Source: SIG459 sp045631645
Lineage (GTDB): Bacteria > Bacillota > Clostridia > Oscillospirales > Oscillospiraceae
Assembly (NCBI GenBank): GCA_045631645.1
Contig: JAZQVC010000005.1
Coordinates: 62,001-126,000 of the forward strand
Direction: 5' to 3'
DNA length: 64,000 bases
In this document: positions 1-7,890 of the stretch, one piece after another
How the letters are laid out: each line of letters starts with the position of its first letter
Numbering within the stretch: the first letter of the stretch is position 1
Translations under genes and position numbers: made by a program
Notes under the pieces: model-generated
Told to the model about the DNA's origin: nothing
The model's input: only the letters and a program-made list of their open reading frames with translations
Database searches by the model: none

Positions 1-237
1 AAATCCGATCTGATTGTTTTTGATGAGCTTGGAAAATTTGAGTCTTCATGCAGTAAACTACAGGACGCCGTTGAAGAGGCTTTCTCCTCCGCAACCGATG
101 TGATTGCCGTTTTGAGGCTTGATGCTCCTGCTTGGATCAACGAACTTAAACTGCGTAGCGATGTTATGGTAATAACTGTAAACATCGAAAACAGAGACTC
201 TCTTGTTTTCGAAATTAATGATCTGATTAATGCATGA
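1..237 (+). CDS. THEP1-like nucleoside-triphosphatase, C-terminal part (5' end outside window)
   Basis: The first reading frame is open from base 1 and ends at a TGA at 235-237, giving 78 residues. It starts with a Walker B-like segment, LIVFDELGKFE, followed by a helical stretch and an ENRD motif near the end. These match the C-terminal half of the NTPase_1/THEP1 family (P-loop NTPases with broad nucleotide specificity, biological role poorly known). The Walker A half lies outside the window. A weak stem-loop follows, and the next gene has its own promoter, so this gene is probably not part of the purine operon. Confidence 0.7.
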   Translation, partial: KSDLIVFDELGKFESSCSKLQDAVEEAFSSATDVIAVLRLDAPAWINELKLRSDVMVITVNIENRDSLVFEINDLINA

Positions 238-240
238 AAG

Positions 241-273
241 CTATGTTGAAAATTTATGATATTTTTCACATAG
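241..273 (+). terminator. Possible stem-loop after the NTPase gene
   Basis: CTATGT at 241-246 followed by TGAAAA can pair with TTTTTCACATAG at 262-273, with one bulge. There is no clear T-run after it, so a terminator role is only possible. Confidence 0.3.
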
Positions 274-301
274 TTTAGCGCAAAAATAGTCGAATTTTCA
301 A

Positions 302-330
302 TTGACACTTTTTGTATCCTTAATTATAAT
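302..330 (+). promoter_or_regulatory. Sigma-A promoter of the purine operon
   Basis: A perfect -35 box TTGACA (302-307) and a perfect -10 box TATAAT (325-330) are separated by 17 bases. Transcription should begin near 337, about ten bases before the ZTP riboswitch. Confidence 0.85.
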
Positions 331-346
331 AAAGAAGTAAATATTT

Positions 347-420
347 ATGTGTACAGTGACTGGCGGAAGTGGGTTTTACCACAGGGAGCTGTATGCAAAA
401 TTAGCCGACCGCCTGGGCAG
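347..420 (+). ncRNA. ZTP riboswitch (pfl motif) aptamer
   Basis: The leader carries the conserved pieces of the pfl/ZTP aptamer in order: GTGACTGGCG (356-365), then GGGTTTTACCACAGGGAGC around 371-389, and the hallmark CCGCCTGGGCA at 409-419. This class senses ZTP/ZMP (AICAR phosphates), which accumulate when 10-formyl-tetrahydrofolate is limiting, and turns on purine and one-carbon genes. Here it precedes purE and an operon that ends in fhs. The 3' part of the aptamer overlaps the 5' arm of a terminator hairpin, so ligand binding should prevent termination. Confidence 0.93.
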
Positions 421-467
421 ACCATCCATAAAAATTATAGTGGATTGGTCTGCTCTTATTGTTTTTT
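417..467 (+). terminator. Intrinsic terminator, expression platform of the ZTP riboswitch
   Basis: GCAGACCATCCA (417-428) pairs with TGGATTGGTCTGC (441-453) with one bulged base, followed by a T-rich tail ending in TTTTTT (462-467). The 5' arm uses the last bases (GCA, 417-419) of the conserved CCGCCTGGGCA element, so aptamer folding and termination should be mutually exclusive. Confidence 0.85.
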
Positions 468-482
468 ATGGAGGAAAACTGT

Positions 483-977
483 ATGAAAAAAATCGGAATC
501 GTTATGGGCAGCGCAAGCGATCTGCCCGTAGTTGAAAAAGCAATCAAGGTGCTCCAGGAATACTCCGTCCCCTTTGAGGTTCGCGTGCTTTCCGCTCACC
601 GCTGCCCCGACGAAGCAAGAATTTTTGCTTCCACCGCCCGTGAAAACGGCTTCGGTGTTCTTATCGGCGCCGCCGGTATGGCAGCTCATCTTGCAGGCGC
701 CCTTGCCGCTAACTCCACCCTTCCCGTTATCGGCATTCCCTGCAAGTCTTCCGTCCTTGACGGCATGGACGCACTTCTTGCAACTGTTCAGATGCCCTCC
801 GGCATCCCCGTTGCAACCGTTGCTATAGACGGCGCAAAGAACGCCGCAATTCTGGCAATGCAGATTCTTGCAGTTGCCGACGAAGAGCTCTCCGCAAAGC
901 TTGACGCAGCACGCGAGCAGGCAAAGGCAGAGGTTCTTGCTAAAGACGAAGAAATTAATAAAAAATATAAAAACTAA
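483..977 (+). CDS. purE: N5-carboxyaminoimidazole ribonucleotide mutase / AIR carboxylase, PurE
   Basis: PurE interconverts carboxylated aminoimidazole ribonucleotides in step 6 of de novo IMP synthesis. The 164-residue product has the family's MGSASD phosphate loop near residues 8-13, SAHR (about 38-41) and the GAAGMAAHLAG segment. It looks like the class I (N5-CAIR mutase) form, which normally works with PurK, yet no purK is in this operon. I chose the ATG at 483 because GGAGG lies just upstream (470-474). An in-frame start at 459 would put coding sequence inside the riboswitch terminator. It is the first gene of the purine operon. Confidence 0.93.
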   Translation: MKKIGIVMGSASDLPVVEKAIKVLQEYSVPFEVRVLSAHRCPDEARIFASTARENGFGVLIGAAGMAAHLAGALAANSTLPVIGIPCKSSVLDGMDALLATVQMPSGIPVATVAIDGAKNAAILAMQILAVADEELSAKLDAAREQAKAEVLAKDEEINKKYKN

Positions 978-993
978 TTTGGAGGTAAAAAAT

Positions 994-1671
994 ATGGAAC
1001 TCGTTTACACCGGAAAAACCAAGAATGTTTACGCACTTGAGAGTGGCAATTATCTTCTCAAGTTCAAAGACGACTGCACCGGCAAGGACGGCGTTTTTGA
1101 TCCCGGCGAAAACAGCGTTGGTCTCACCATCGACGGTGTTGGTCTTGTCAACCTGAAGATGAGTGTATATTTCTTTGAGAAGCTCCGCGAAGCAGGTATC
1201 AAGACCCACTATGTCAACGCAAACCTTGATGACTGCACCATGGAAGTTCTTCCCGCACGAGTATTCGGCAAGGGCCTTGAGGTTATCTGCCGCCGCCGCG
1301 CCGTTGGCAGCTTTATCCGCCGTTACGGTATGTACATCGAATCCGGCGCTCCCCTGCCCGACTATGTTGAAACCACCTTCAAAGATGACGACAAGGGCGA
1401 TCCTCTGGTTACCAAGGATGCACTCGTTGCTCTCGGCGTTATGAGCGACGCTCAGTATGACTCTCTTAAGGAGCAGACTCAGGTTATCACCCGCATCGTT
1501 GCCCAGGAACTGGCTGACCGCGGTATGGAACTTTATGACATTAAGTTCGAATTCGGTTATGTCGGTGAAGAAGTTATTCTCATCGATGAGATTGCATCCG
1601 GTAACATGAGAGTTTACAAGGACGGCGAATATATCGATCCCATGACTCTCTCCGAGCTGTTCTTTGCATAA
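994..1671 (+). CDS. purC: SAICAR synthetase, PurC
   Basis: PurC joins CAIR and aspartate in an ATP-dependent ligation to give SAICAR. The product has 225 residues, slightly short for the bacterial family (about 235). Landmarks include GKTKNVY near residues 7-13, the CRRRAVGSF segment near residue 97, and a C-terminal DEIASGNMR motif. The start at 994 follows a strong GGAGG (981-985). A longer in-frame extension upstream overlaps purE and is not expected. The TAA overlaps the next ATG by one base (1671), which suggests translational coupling. Confidence 0.93.
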   Translation: MELVYTGKTKNVYALESGNYLLKFKDDCTGKDGVFDPGENSVGLTIDGVGLVNLKMSVYFFEKLREAGIKTHYVNANLDDCTMEVLPARVFGKGLEVICRRRAVGSFIRRYGMYIESGAPLPDYVETTFKDDDKGDPLVTKDALVALGVMSDAQYDSLKEQTQVITRIVAQELADRGMELYDIKFEFGYVGEEVILIDEIASGNMRVYKDGEYIDPMTLSELFFA

Positions 1672-3095
1672 TGGGCGGCTTTTTCGGAGCGGTATCTAAC
1701 CGCGACGTGGTTATGGATGTATTTTTCGGCGTTGACTACCATAGCCACCTTGGAACAAGACGCGCAGGTATGGCAGCATGGAATGACGAAGTTGGATTCC
1801 AGCGCAGCATCCACAGCATTGAAAACACCCCTTTTCGCACCAAGTTCGAAAAGGATGTTGAAGAAATGCAAGGCACTGCTTGTATAGCCTGTATAAGCGA
1901 CCTTGACCCTCAGCCTCTGGTGCTTTTCTCCCGCCACGGAACCTATTCCCTCTGTGTTATAGGTGCTGTTAACAACATGGAACAGCTCAAGGAAGAGTAT
2001 CTTACCATCTGCAGAGGACATCTTGAGGCTCACTCCAAAGGCCGTGTCAGCATGGTTGAAATCATTGCTTCAATGATAAACAGCCAGCCTACATTTGCCG
2101 AAGGTATTAAATTTGTTCAGGACAAGGTAGACGGTTCTGCAACAATTCTCATCATTACTGATGAAGGTAAACTTATAGCTGCAAGAGATAAATTCGGACG
2201 CCTTCCCGTTATGGTCGGCAAGAGCGAAGACGGCTATTGCGTTGCATTTGAGTCTTTCTCCTACACCAAAATGGGCTATTCAGACCATAGTTCCCTTGGT
2301 CCCGGTGAATGCATCGAAATCAGTTGCGATGGCATTAAGCAGCTTCTCGCACCCGGAAAAACCGAAAAGTTCTGCGCATTTATGTGGACATATTTCGGTT
2401 ATCCCACAAGCCACTATGAAGGAGACAGTGTTGAGGCCATCCGCACAAGAGGCGGCGCCGAAATGGCAAAGTTTGACCTTGAACACGGCCTTGCCGAGAA
2501 CATTGATGCAGTTTGCGGTGTTCCCGATTCAGGTATTCCCTACGCAATCGGCTATGCCAACGAGCGTAAGCTTCCCTTCAGCAGACCCTTCATCAAGTAT
2601 ACTCCCACTTGGCCCAGAAGCTTTATGCCCTCCAGCGAAAGAGTTCGTCACCACATTGCCAAGATGAAGATGCTTGCTGTCCACGACCTTATCAAGGACA
2701 AGAAGCTTCTCTTCATTGATGATAGTATCGTTCGCGGAACTCAGCTTCAGGAAACCGTTGATTTCCTTTATGACAACGGCGCAAAAGAAGTACATATGAG
2801 AAGTGCATGTCCTCCCATTATGTATGGCTGCAAATATCTCAATTTCTCCAGAAGCAACGGAGACCTTGAACTTATTGCACGCCGCGTAATAAGAGAGCTC
2901 GAAGGCGAAGAGGGCGACAAGTACATTTCCGAATATTCCGACGGCAGAACTGAGCGAGGCAAAAACCTTCGCTGCTGCATCTGCAATAAGTTCGGATTCA
3001 ACTCCCTTGAGTACCAGACTCTTGAGGGTCTTATCGAATCCATTGGACTAAACAAAGAAAATATCTGCACCTATTGCTGGACTGGAGAAGAATAA
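1671..3095 (+). CDS. purF: Amidophosphoribosyltransferase (PurF) homologue lacking the catalytic N-terminal Cys
   Basis: PurF makes 5-phosphoribosylamine from PRPP and glutamine-derived ammonia. This 474-residue protein keeps the PRPP-binding loop FIDDSIVRGT near residue 350, the GVPDSG motif, the CPPIMY motif and a C-terminal CxxC (Cys466, Cys469) of the kind that binds an iron-sulfur cluster in Bacillus PurF. The N-terminal Ntn-hydrolase domain is divergent. It begins MGGFFGAVS where active PurF begins MCGIFG, so the nucleophilic Cys is Gly, and the usual QHRGQ and HNG glutamine-site motifs are replaced. No start codon upstream would restore the Cys. Its place in the operon argues that it still makes phosphoribosylamine, possibly with free ammonia or a partner glutaminase (inference). 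Confidence 0.85.
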   Translation: MGGFFGAVSNRDVVMDVFFGVDYHSHLGTRRAGMAAWNDEVGFQRSIHSIENTPFRTKFEKDVEEMQGTACIACISDLDPQPLVLFSRHGTYSLCVIGAVNNMEQLKEEYLTICRGHLEAHSKGRVSMVEIIASMINSQPTFAEGIKFVQDKVDGSATILIITDEGKLIAARDKFGRLPVMVGKSEDGYCVAFESFSYTKMGYSDHSSLGPGECIEISCDGIKQLLAPGKTEKFCAFMWTYFGYPTSHYEGDSVEAIRTRGGAEMAKFDLEHGLAENIDAVCGVPDSGIPYAIGYANERKLPFSRPFIKYTPTWPRSFMPSSERVRHHIAKMKMLAVHDLIKDKKLLFIDDSIVRGTQLQETVDFLYDNGAKEVHMRSACPPIMYGCKYLNFSRSNGDLELIARRVIRELEGEEGDKYISEYSDGRTERGKNLRCCICNKFGFNSLEYQTLEGLIESIGLNKENICTYCWTGEE

Positions 3096-3098
3096 ATT

Positions 3099-4094
3099 AT
3101 GGACAAATCATTTTCTGCTTCCTACGCTGCTGCCGGCGTTGATATCACCGCAGGTTACAAAGCAGTTGAACTTATGAAAAAACATGTTGCACGCACCAAG
3201 ATTCAGGGTGTTGCCGATGATATCGGCGGCTTCGGCGGCATGTTCATCCCTTCCATCGCCGGTATGGAAGAACCCGTTCTCGTTTCCGGTACCGACGGTG
3301 TCGGCACCAAACTGAAGATTGCAATGCTGCAGGACAAGCACGACACCATCGGCATCGACTGCGTTGCAATGTGCGTTAGTGACATTATCTGCTGCGGCGC
3401 AAAACCCATTTTCTTCCTTGACTACATCGCATGCGGCAAAAACTTCCCCGAAAAAATCGCCGAGATCGTTTCCGGTGTTGCTGAAGGCTGTGTTCAGTCC
3501 GGCTGTGCTCTTATCGGCGGTGAAACCGCTGAGCATCCCGGTATGATGCCCGAAGACGACTATGACCTGGCAGGTTTCGCTGTGGGCATTGTTGATAAGA
3601 AAAAAATCTTCAACACTGCTTCTGTTAAGGCAGGAGACATCATCATCGCTCTCCCCTCCTCCGGTGTTCATTCCAACGGCTTCTCTCTCGTCCGCAAGGT
3701 ATTCGGCGAGGAAGCTCTAGCCGGTGAGCTTGGCGCAAAGCTTCTCACCCCCACCCGCATTTATGTTAAGGACATTCTTGCAATCAGCGAGCTTGTTTCC
3801 ATCAAGGCCTGCGCACACATAACCGGCGGCGGCTTCTATGAGAATATTCCCAGAGCACTGCCCGAAGGTGTAGCTGCAAAGATCAAGAAGGACGATGTCC
3901 GCATTCATCCCCTGTTCACCGAAATCGCCGAAACCGGCAATATTCCCGAGCGCGATATGTTCAACACCTTCAACATGGGTGTTGGCATGTGCGTAATCGT
4001 TGATAAGGCTGACGCAGAGAAAGCCGTCTCCGCCGTTGAGGATGCTTACATCCTTGGCGAATGCGTTGATGGCGAGGGGGTCATCCTGTGGTAA
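3099..4094 (+). CDS. purM: AIR synthetase (FGAM cyclo-ligase), PurM
   Basis: PurM closes the imidazole ring, converting FGAM to AIR with ATP. The 331-residue product matches the family's length and shows its landmarks: SYAAAGVDI at the N-terminus, DDIGGFGGMF near residue 41, SGTDGVGTKLK near 63-73, a GGETAEHPGM segment near residue 140 and ITGGGFYENIPR in the C-terminal half. The gene starts three bases after purF stops and overlaps purN by seven bases, typical of a tightly coupled operon. Confidence 0.95.
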   Translation: MDKSFSASYAAAGVDITAGYKAVELMKKHVARTKIQGVADDIGGFGGMFIPSIAGMEEPVLVSGTDGVGTKLKIAMLQDKHDTIGIDCVAMCVSDIICCGAKPIFFLDYIACGKNFPEKIAEIVSGVAEGCVQSGCALIGGETAEHPGMMPEDDYDLAGFAVGIVDKKKIFNTASVKAGDIIIALPSSGVHSNGFSLVRKVFGEEALAGELGAKLLTPTRIYVKDILAISELVSIKACAHITGGGFYENIPRALPEGVAAKIKKDDVRIHPLFTEIAETGNIPERDMFNTFNMGVGMCVIVDKADAEKAVSAVEDAYILGECVDGEGVILW

Positions 4095-4714
4095 GAGTCG
4101 CTGTTCTTGTTTCCGGCGGCGGCACTAATCTTCAGGCACTTATTGATGCTCAGAATCGCGGAGAAATCATAGGCGGCGAAATCGCCGCCGTGATTGCCTC
4201 CAAAAGCTCTGCATACGCAATCGAAAGAGCTAAAAATGCTGGCATTCCCGCATATGTTATTGCACGCAAAGACTATGCAGATGCTCGCGAGATGACTATT
4301 GCATATGTTGATAAGCTTAAGGAGCTCAATATTGACCTTGTTGTCCTTGCCGGCTTTATGACTATTTTCACAGAGGAACTTATCAAGGCATATCCCAACG
4401 CCATTATGAATGTTCATCCCGCTCTTATCCCTTCCTTCTGCGGAAAGGGATTTTACGGACTTCATGTCCACGAGAAAGCTCTTGAATATGGCGTTAAACT
4501 CTCAGGCGCTACCTGTCATTTTGTTACCGAAGAGTGCGATGGTGGTCCTATAATTATGCAGAAGGCTGTTGAAGTTAAGCACGACGATACGCCTGAAACT
4601 CTGCAGAAAAGAATTATGGAAAATGCTGAGTGGAAAATACTTCCCAAATCTGTTTCCCTCTTCTGCGAGGGAAGACTCAGCGTTGAAGGACGCACCGTGA
4701 TTATAAAGGAGTAA
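4088..4714 (+). CDS. purN: Phosphoribosylglycinamide formyltransferase, PurN
   Basis: PurN transfers a formyl group from 10-formyl-THF to GAR. The 208-residue product begins VAVLVSGGGTNLQAL, the phosphate-binding start of the family, and carries the catalytic MNVHPALIPSF (Asn-x-His) segment near residue 103 and a CHFVTEECDGGPI segment with the essential Asp. The start is a GTG at 4088, placing the first codons inside the end of purM. No better ATG exists, because the glycine-rich loop follows at once. The operon's fhs gene supplies its cofactor. Confidence 0.94.
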   Translation: MVRVAVLVSGGGTNLQALIDAQNRGEIIGGEIAAVIASKSSAYAIERAKNAGIPAYVIARKDYADAREMTIAYVDKLKELNIDLVVLAGFMTIFTEELIKAYPNAIMNVHPALIPSFCGKGFYGLHVHEKALEYGVKLSGATCHFVTEECDGGPIIMQKAVEVKHDDTPETLQKRIMENAEWKILPKSVSLFCEGRLSVEGRTVIIKE

Positions 4715-4722
4715 GAAATATA

Positions 4723-5430
4723 ATGCAGAATTTTCTTGAAATACTGAAAGCACATCCCTATCCCGGCCGCGGAATTATGCTTGGCAAAACCGCAGACGGC
4801 AAAAAAAGTGTAGTTGTTTATTTCATCATGGGTCGCAGCGAAAACAGCCGCAACCGCATTTTTGAGCTTACCGAAGACGGCATCCGTACCAAGGCTTTTG
4901 ACGAGAGCAAGATGACCGATCCTTCCCTCATTATCTATCATCCCGTTCGCAAGGTTGGTGATGAGCTTATCGTTACCAACGGCGACCAGACCGATACTGT
5001 ACGCGATGGTGTTCTCGCAGGCGAAATCTTCGCACAGAGTCTTCGCAAACGCACTTTTGAGCCCGATGGTCCCAACTGGACTCCTCGCATTTCCGGTATT
5101 CTCCACAAAGACGGCAGTTACGCACTCTCCATTCTGAAGAGCGCAAACGGAGATTCCTCTTCCAATCGCCGTTATTTCTTCGGCTATGAGAATCCCATTG
5201 CCGGTCAGGGACATTTCATCCACACCTATCAGGAAAACGCAGAGCCTCTTCCCTCCTTCTATGGTGAGCCCCGCGAGGTTATCGTAAACAATACCGATGC
5301 AGACACACTGGCAAAGGAAGTATGGAACGCTCTTAACGCTGATAACAAGGTTTCTCTCTTCGTAAGATGCATTGATATTGCATGCGGCGAGAGCGAAACT
5401 GTTATCATCAACAAACACCAGGAGGCTTAA
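4723..5430 (+). CDS. PurO-type IMP cyclohydrolase
   Basis: The 235-residue product resembles the IMP cyclohydrolase (PurO) family best known from archaea. Similar features are an early HPYPGRGIMLG segment (residues 11-21), YFIMGRSENSRNR near 33-45, a central DPSLIIYHPVR segment and a GNGD-like TNGDQTD loop. This family closes the FAICAR ring to IMP. It is unrelated to the N-terminal cyclohydrolase domain of ordinary bacterial PurH, which is absent here. The next gene encodes only the transformylase half of PurH, so the two genes together replace bifunctional PurH. Function is inferred from family and context. Confidence 0.85.
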   Translation: MQNFLEILKAHPYPGRGIMLGKTADGKKSVVVYFIMGRSENSRNRIFELTEDGIRTKAFDESKMTDPSLIIYHPVRKVGDELIVTNGDQTDTVRDGVLAGEIFAQSLRKRTFEPDGPNWTPRISGILHKDGSYALSILKSANGDSSSNRRYFFGYENPIAGQGHFIHTYQENAEPLPSFYGEPREVIVNNTDADTLAKEVWNALNADNKVSLFVRCIDIACGESETVIINKHQEA

Positions 5431-5433
5431 TCG

Positions 5434-6609
5434 ATGCAGGAACTTGAACTGAAATACGGCTGCAACCCCAATCAGAAGCCCTCTAAGATTTATATGGATA
5501 ACGGCAAGGAACTTCCTCTGACCGTTCTCAACGGCAAACCCGGTTATATCAACTTTATGGATGCCCTCAACTCCTGGCAGCTTGTAAAGGCTCTCAAGAA
5601 GGCAACCGGTCTTCCTGCCGCTGCATCCTTCAAGCATGTTTCTCCTGCTGGCGCTGCTCTCGGCACTCCCCTCACCGATGTAGAAAAGCAGATTTATTTT
5701 GCAGATGGTCTGGATACCTCCCCCATCGCATGTGCATACATCAAAGCACGCGGTGCTGACCGTCTCTGCTCCTATGGCGACTGGGCTGCTCTCAGCGATA
5801 CCTGCGATGAGGCAACTGCTCGTTACCTTCTTAAGGAAGTATCCGACGGTGTTATCGCTCCCGCATACACCGATGAGGCTCTTGCCATCCTTCGTGGAAA
5901 GAAAAAGGGCGGCTACAATGTAGTTCAGATCGATCCCGATTATGAACCCGATCCCATTGAAAAGCGTCATATCTTCGGCATCGGCTTCCAGCAGGGCTAT
6001 AACAACTTCGAAATCAACGAAGAACTTCTTACCAATATCGTTACCGAAAACAAGGAACTTCCCGTTGAGGCAAAGCATGACCTCCTCCTCAGCCTCATCA
6101 CCCTCAAATACACCCAGTCCAACTCCGTCTGCTATGTCAAGAACGGTCAGACCATCGGCGTCGGTGCAGGTCAGCAGAGCCGTATTCACTGCACCCGTCT
6201 GGCAGGCAGCAAGGCTGATAACTGGATGCTCCGTCAGCACCCCAAAGTACTTGGTCTCCAGTTTGTAGACGGTATCCGCCGTGCAAACCGCGATAATGCC
6301 ATCGATATTTATATCTCCGATGAATACGAAGATGTTCTCGCAGAAGGCGTATGGCAGGAAAACTTCAAGGTTAAGCCCGAAGTTCTCACCCGCGAAGAGA
6401 AAAAGGCATGGATCGCCACCATGAGCGGCGTTTCCGTCGGCAGCGACGCATTCTTCCCCTTCGGTGACAACGTTGAACGTGCACGCAAGAGCGGCGTTCA
6501 GTATATAGCACAGCCCGGCGGCAGCATTCGTGACGATCATGTTATCGATACCGCCAACAAATACGGCATCGTGATGGCATTCACCGGAATGCGTCTTTTC
6601 CATCACTAA
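5434..6609 (+). CDS. purH: Stand-alone AICAR transformylase (PurH C-terminal-type)
   Basis: This 391-residue protein matches the AICAR transformylase part of PurH. It starts with ELELKYGCNPNQKPSK, as transformylase domains do, and has the catalytic SFKHVSPAGAA segment (Lys-His near residues 67-68), QSNSVCYVKNGQTIGVGAGQQSR near 230-250 and SDAFFPFGDN near 350. It moves a formyl group from 10-formyl-THF to AICAR. The cyclohydrolase domain of bifunctional PurH is missing, and that role falls to the gene upstream. The symbol purH therefore applies only in part. It is shorter than full PurH (about 510 residues) by design, not by truncation. Confidence 0.93.
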   Translation: MQELELKYGCNPNQKPSKIYMDNGKELPLTVLNGKPGYINFMDALNSWQLVKALKKATGLPAAASFKHVSPAGAALGTPLTDVEKQIYFADGLDTSPIACAYIKARGADRLCSYGDWAALSDTCDEATARYLLKEVSDGVIAPAYTDEALAILRGKKKGGYNVVQIDPDYEPDPIEKRHIFGIGFQQGYNNFEINEELLTNIVTENKELPVEAKHDLLLSLITLKYTQSNSVCYVKNGQTIGVGAGQQSRIHCTRLAGSKADNWMLRQHPKVLGLQFVDGIRRANRDNAIDIYISDEYEDVLAEGVWQENFKVKPEVLTREEKKAWIATMSGVSVGSDAFFPFGDNVERARKSGVQYIAQPGGSIRDDHVIDTANKYGIVMAFTGMRLFHH

Positions 6610-6627
6610 AGAAAACGAGGTTTTCAA

Positions 6628-7887
6628 ATGAAAGTAATGGTAATAGGCGGCGGCGGTCGCGAACACGCAATCGTCAAAGTCCTTAAAAAATCTTCTGAAA
6701 TTGATAAGCTTTACTGCCTTCCCGGCAACGGCGGCATTGCTGAAGATGCAATCTGCGTTTCCGTTGACGCAAAGGATATCCCCGCGATGGTAGCCTTTGC
6801 TAAGGAAAATGCTATTGATTTTGCAGTTGTTGCTCCCGATGATCCCCTGGTCCTCGGCGCCGTTGACGCTCTCACTGAAGCCGGTGTCCCCTGCTTCGGA
6901 CCCGATAAGAAGGCTGCAATCATCGAAGGCAGCAAGGTTTTCTCCAAAAACCTTATGAAGAAGTACGGCATTCCTACCGCCGCTTACGAAACCTTCTCCG
7001 ACATTGAATCCGCATGCAGCTATATCGACACTCTCACCGCACCTGTTGTTGTCAAGGCTGATGGTCTTGCCCTTGGTAAAGGCGTTATAATTGCCGAAAG
7101 CCTTGAGGAAGCAAAGGAAGCTGTTCATGAGATGATGGCTGATAAGAAGTTCGGAGACAGCGGCCTGAATGTTGTTATCGAAGAATTCCTCACCGGTCCC
7201 GAAGTTTCCGTTCTCGCATTCACTGATGGTAAGGTAGTTAAGCCCATGGTTTCCTCTATGGACCATAAGCGCGCCCACGACGGCGACGAGGGCCTGAATA
7301 CCGGCGGTATGGGCACCATTGCTCCCAATCCCTATTATACCGAGGCTGTTGCTCAGCGCTGCATGGATGAAATCTTCCTGCCCACCATCGCTGCAATGAA
7401 CGCAGAGGGCCGTCCCTTCAAGGGCTGCCTCTACTTTGGTCTTATGATTACCCCCAATGGTCCCAAGGTTATTGAATATAACTGCCGTTTTGGTGACCCC
7501 GAAACTCAGGTTGTTCTCCCCCTCCTCGAAAGCGACCTCTTCACTATTATGCGAGCCGTTTCCGAAGAAAAGCTTGAAGAAACCGAGGTTAAATTCTCCA
7601 ACGGTGCTGCCTGCTGCGTTGTTATGGCTTCCGAAGGCTATCCCCTCTCCTACAAGAAGGGATTTGAGATCAATCGTGACGAAGATATGGATGCCGAGAT
7701 TTATATTGCCGGTGCAAAGCTCTCCGAAGGTAAGCTTCTCACTAACGGCGGAAGAGTTCTTGGCGTTGTAGCAACTGCCGACACCCTTCCTGAGGCTGTT
7801 GAAAAATCCTACAAGAATGTTGCAAAGGTGCATTTCGAAAACGCCTATTACCGTAAGGATATAGGTAAGCGCGCAATGGAGGCATAA
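6628..7887 (+). CDS. purD: Phosphoribosylamine-glycine ligase, PurD
   Basis: PurD ligates glycine to phosphoribosylamine with ATP, giving GAR, the second step of the pathway and the one that consumes the PurF product. The 419-residue, ATP-grasp protein starts with MVIGGGGREHA, has the VVVKADGLALGKGV ATP-grasp strand near residue 140, the MSSMDHKRAHDGDEGLNTGG motif near residue 210 and NCRFGDPETQ near residue 290. All are family hallmarks. Spacing to purL is three bases. Confidence 0.96.
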   Translation: MKVMVIGGGGREHAIVKVLKKSSEIDKLYCLPGNGGIAEDAICVSVDAKDIPAMVAFAKENAIDFAVVAPDDPLVLGAVDALTEAGVPCFGPDKKAAIIEGSKVFSKNLMKKYGIPTAAYETFSDIESACSYIDTLTAPVVVKADGLALGKGVIIAESLEEAKEAVHEMMADKKFGDSGLNVVIEEFLTGPEVSVLAFTDGKVVKPMVSSMDHKRAHDGDEGLNTGGMGTIAPNPYYTEAVAQRCMDEIFLPTIAAMNAEGRPFKGCLYFGLMITPNGPKVIEYNCRFGDPETQVVLPLLESDLFTIMRAVSEEKLEETEVKFSNGAACCVVMASEGYPLSYKKGFEINRDEDMDAEIYIAGAKLSEGKLLTNGGRVLGVVATADTLPEAVEKSYKNVAKVHFENAYYRKDIGKRAMEA

Positions 7888-7890
7888 GAA

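Noticed and set aside
459..482. Upstream start for purE at 459
   Set aside because: It has no ribosome site and would put the start in the riboswitch terminator. The ATG at 483 has GGAGG upstream.
1653..1670. An upstream Cys codon (TGC at 1665-1667) in the purF frame that might restore an N-terminal cysteine
   Set aside because: It is two codons before the ATG and has no start codon before it. It belongs to the purC end, and the protein would not start with Cys anyway.
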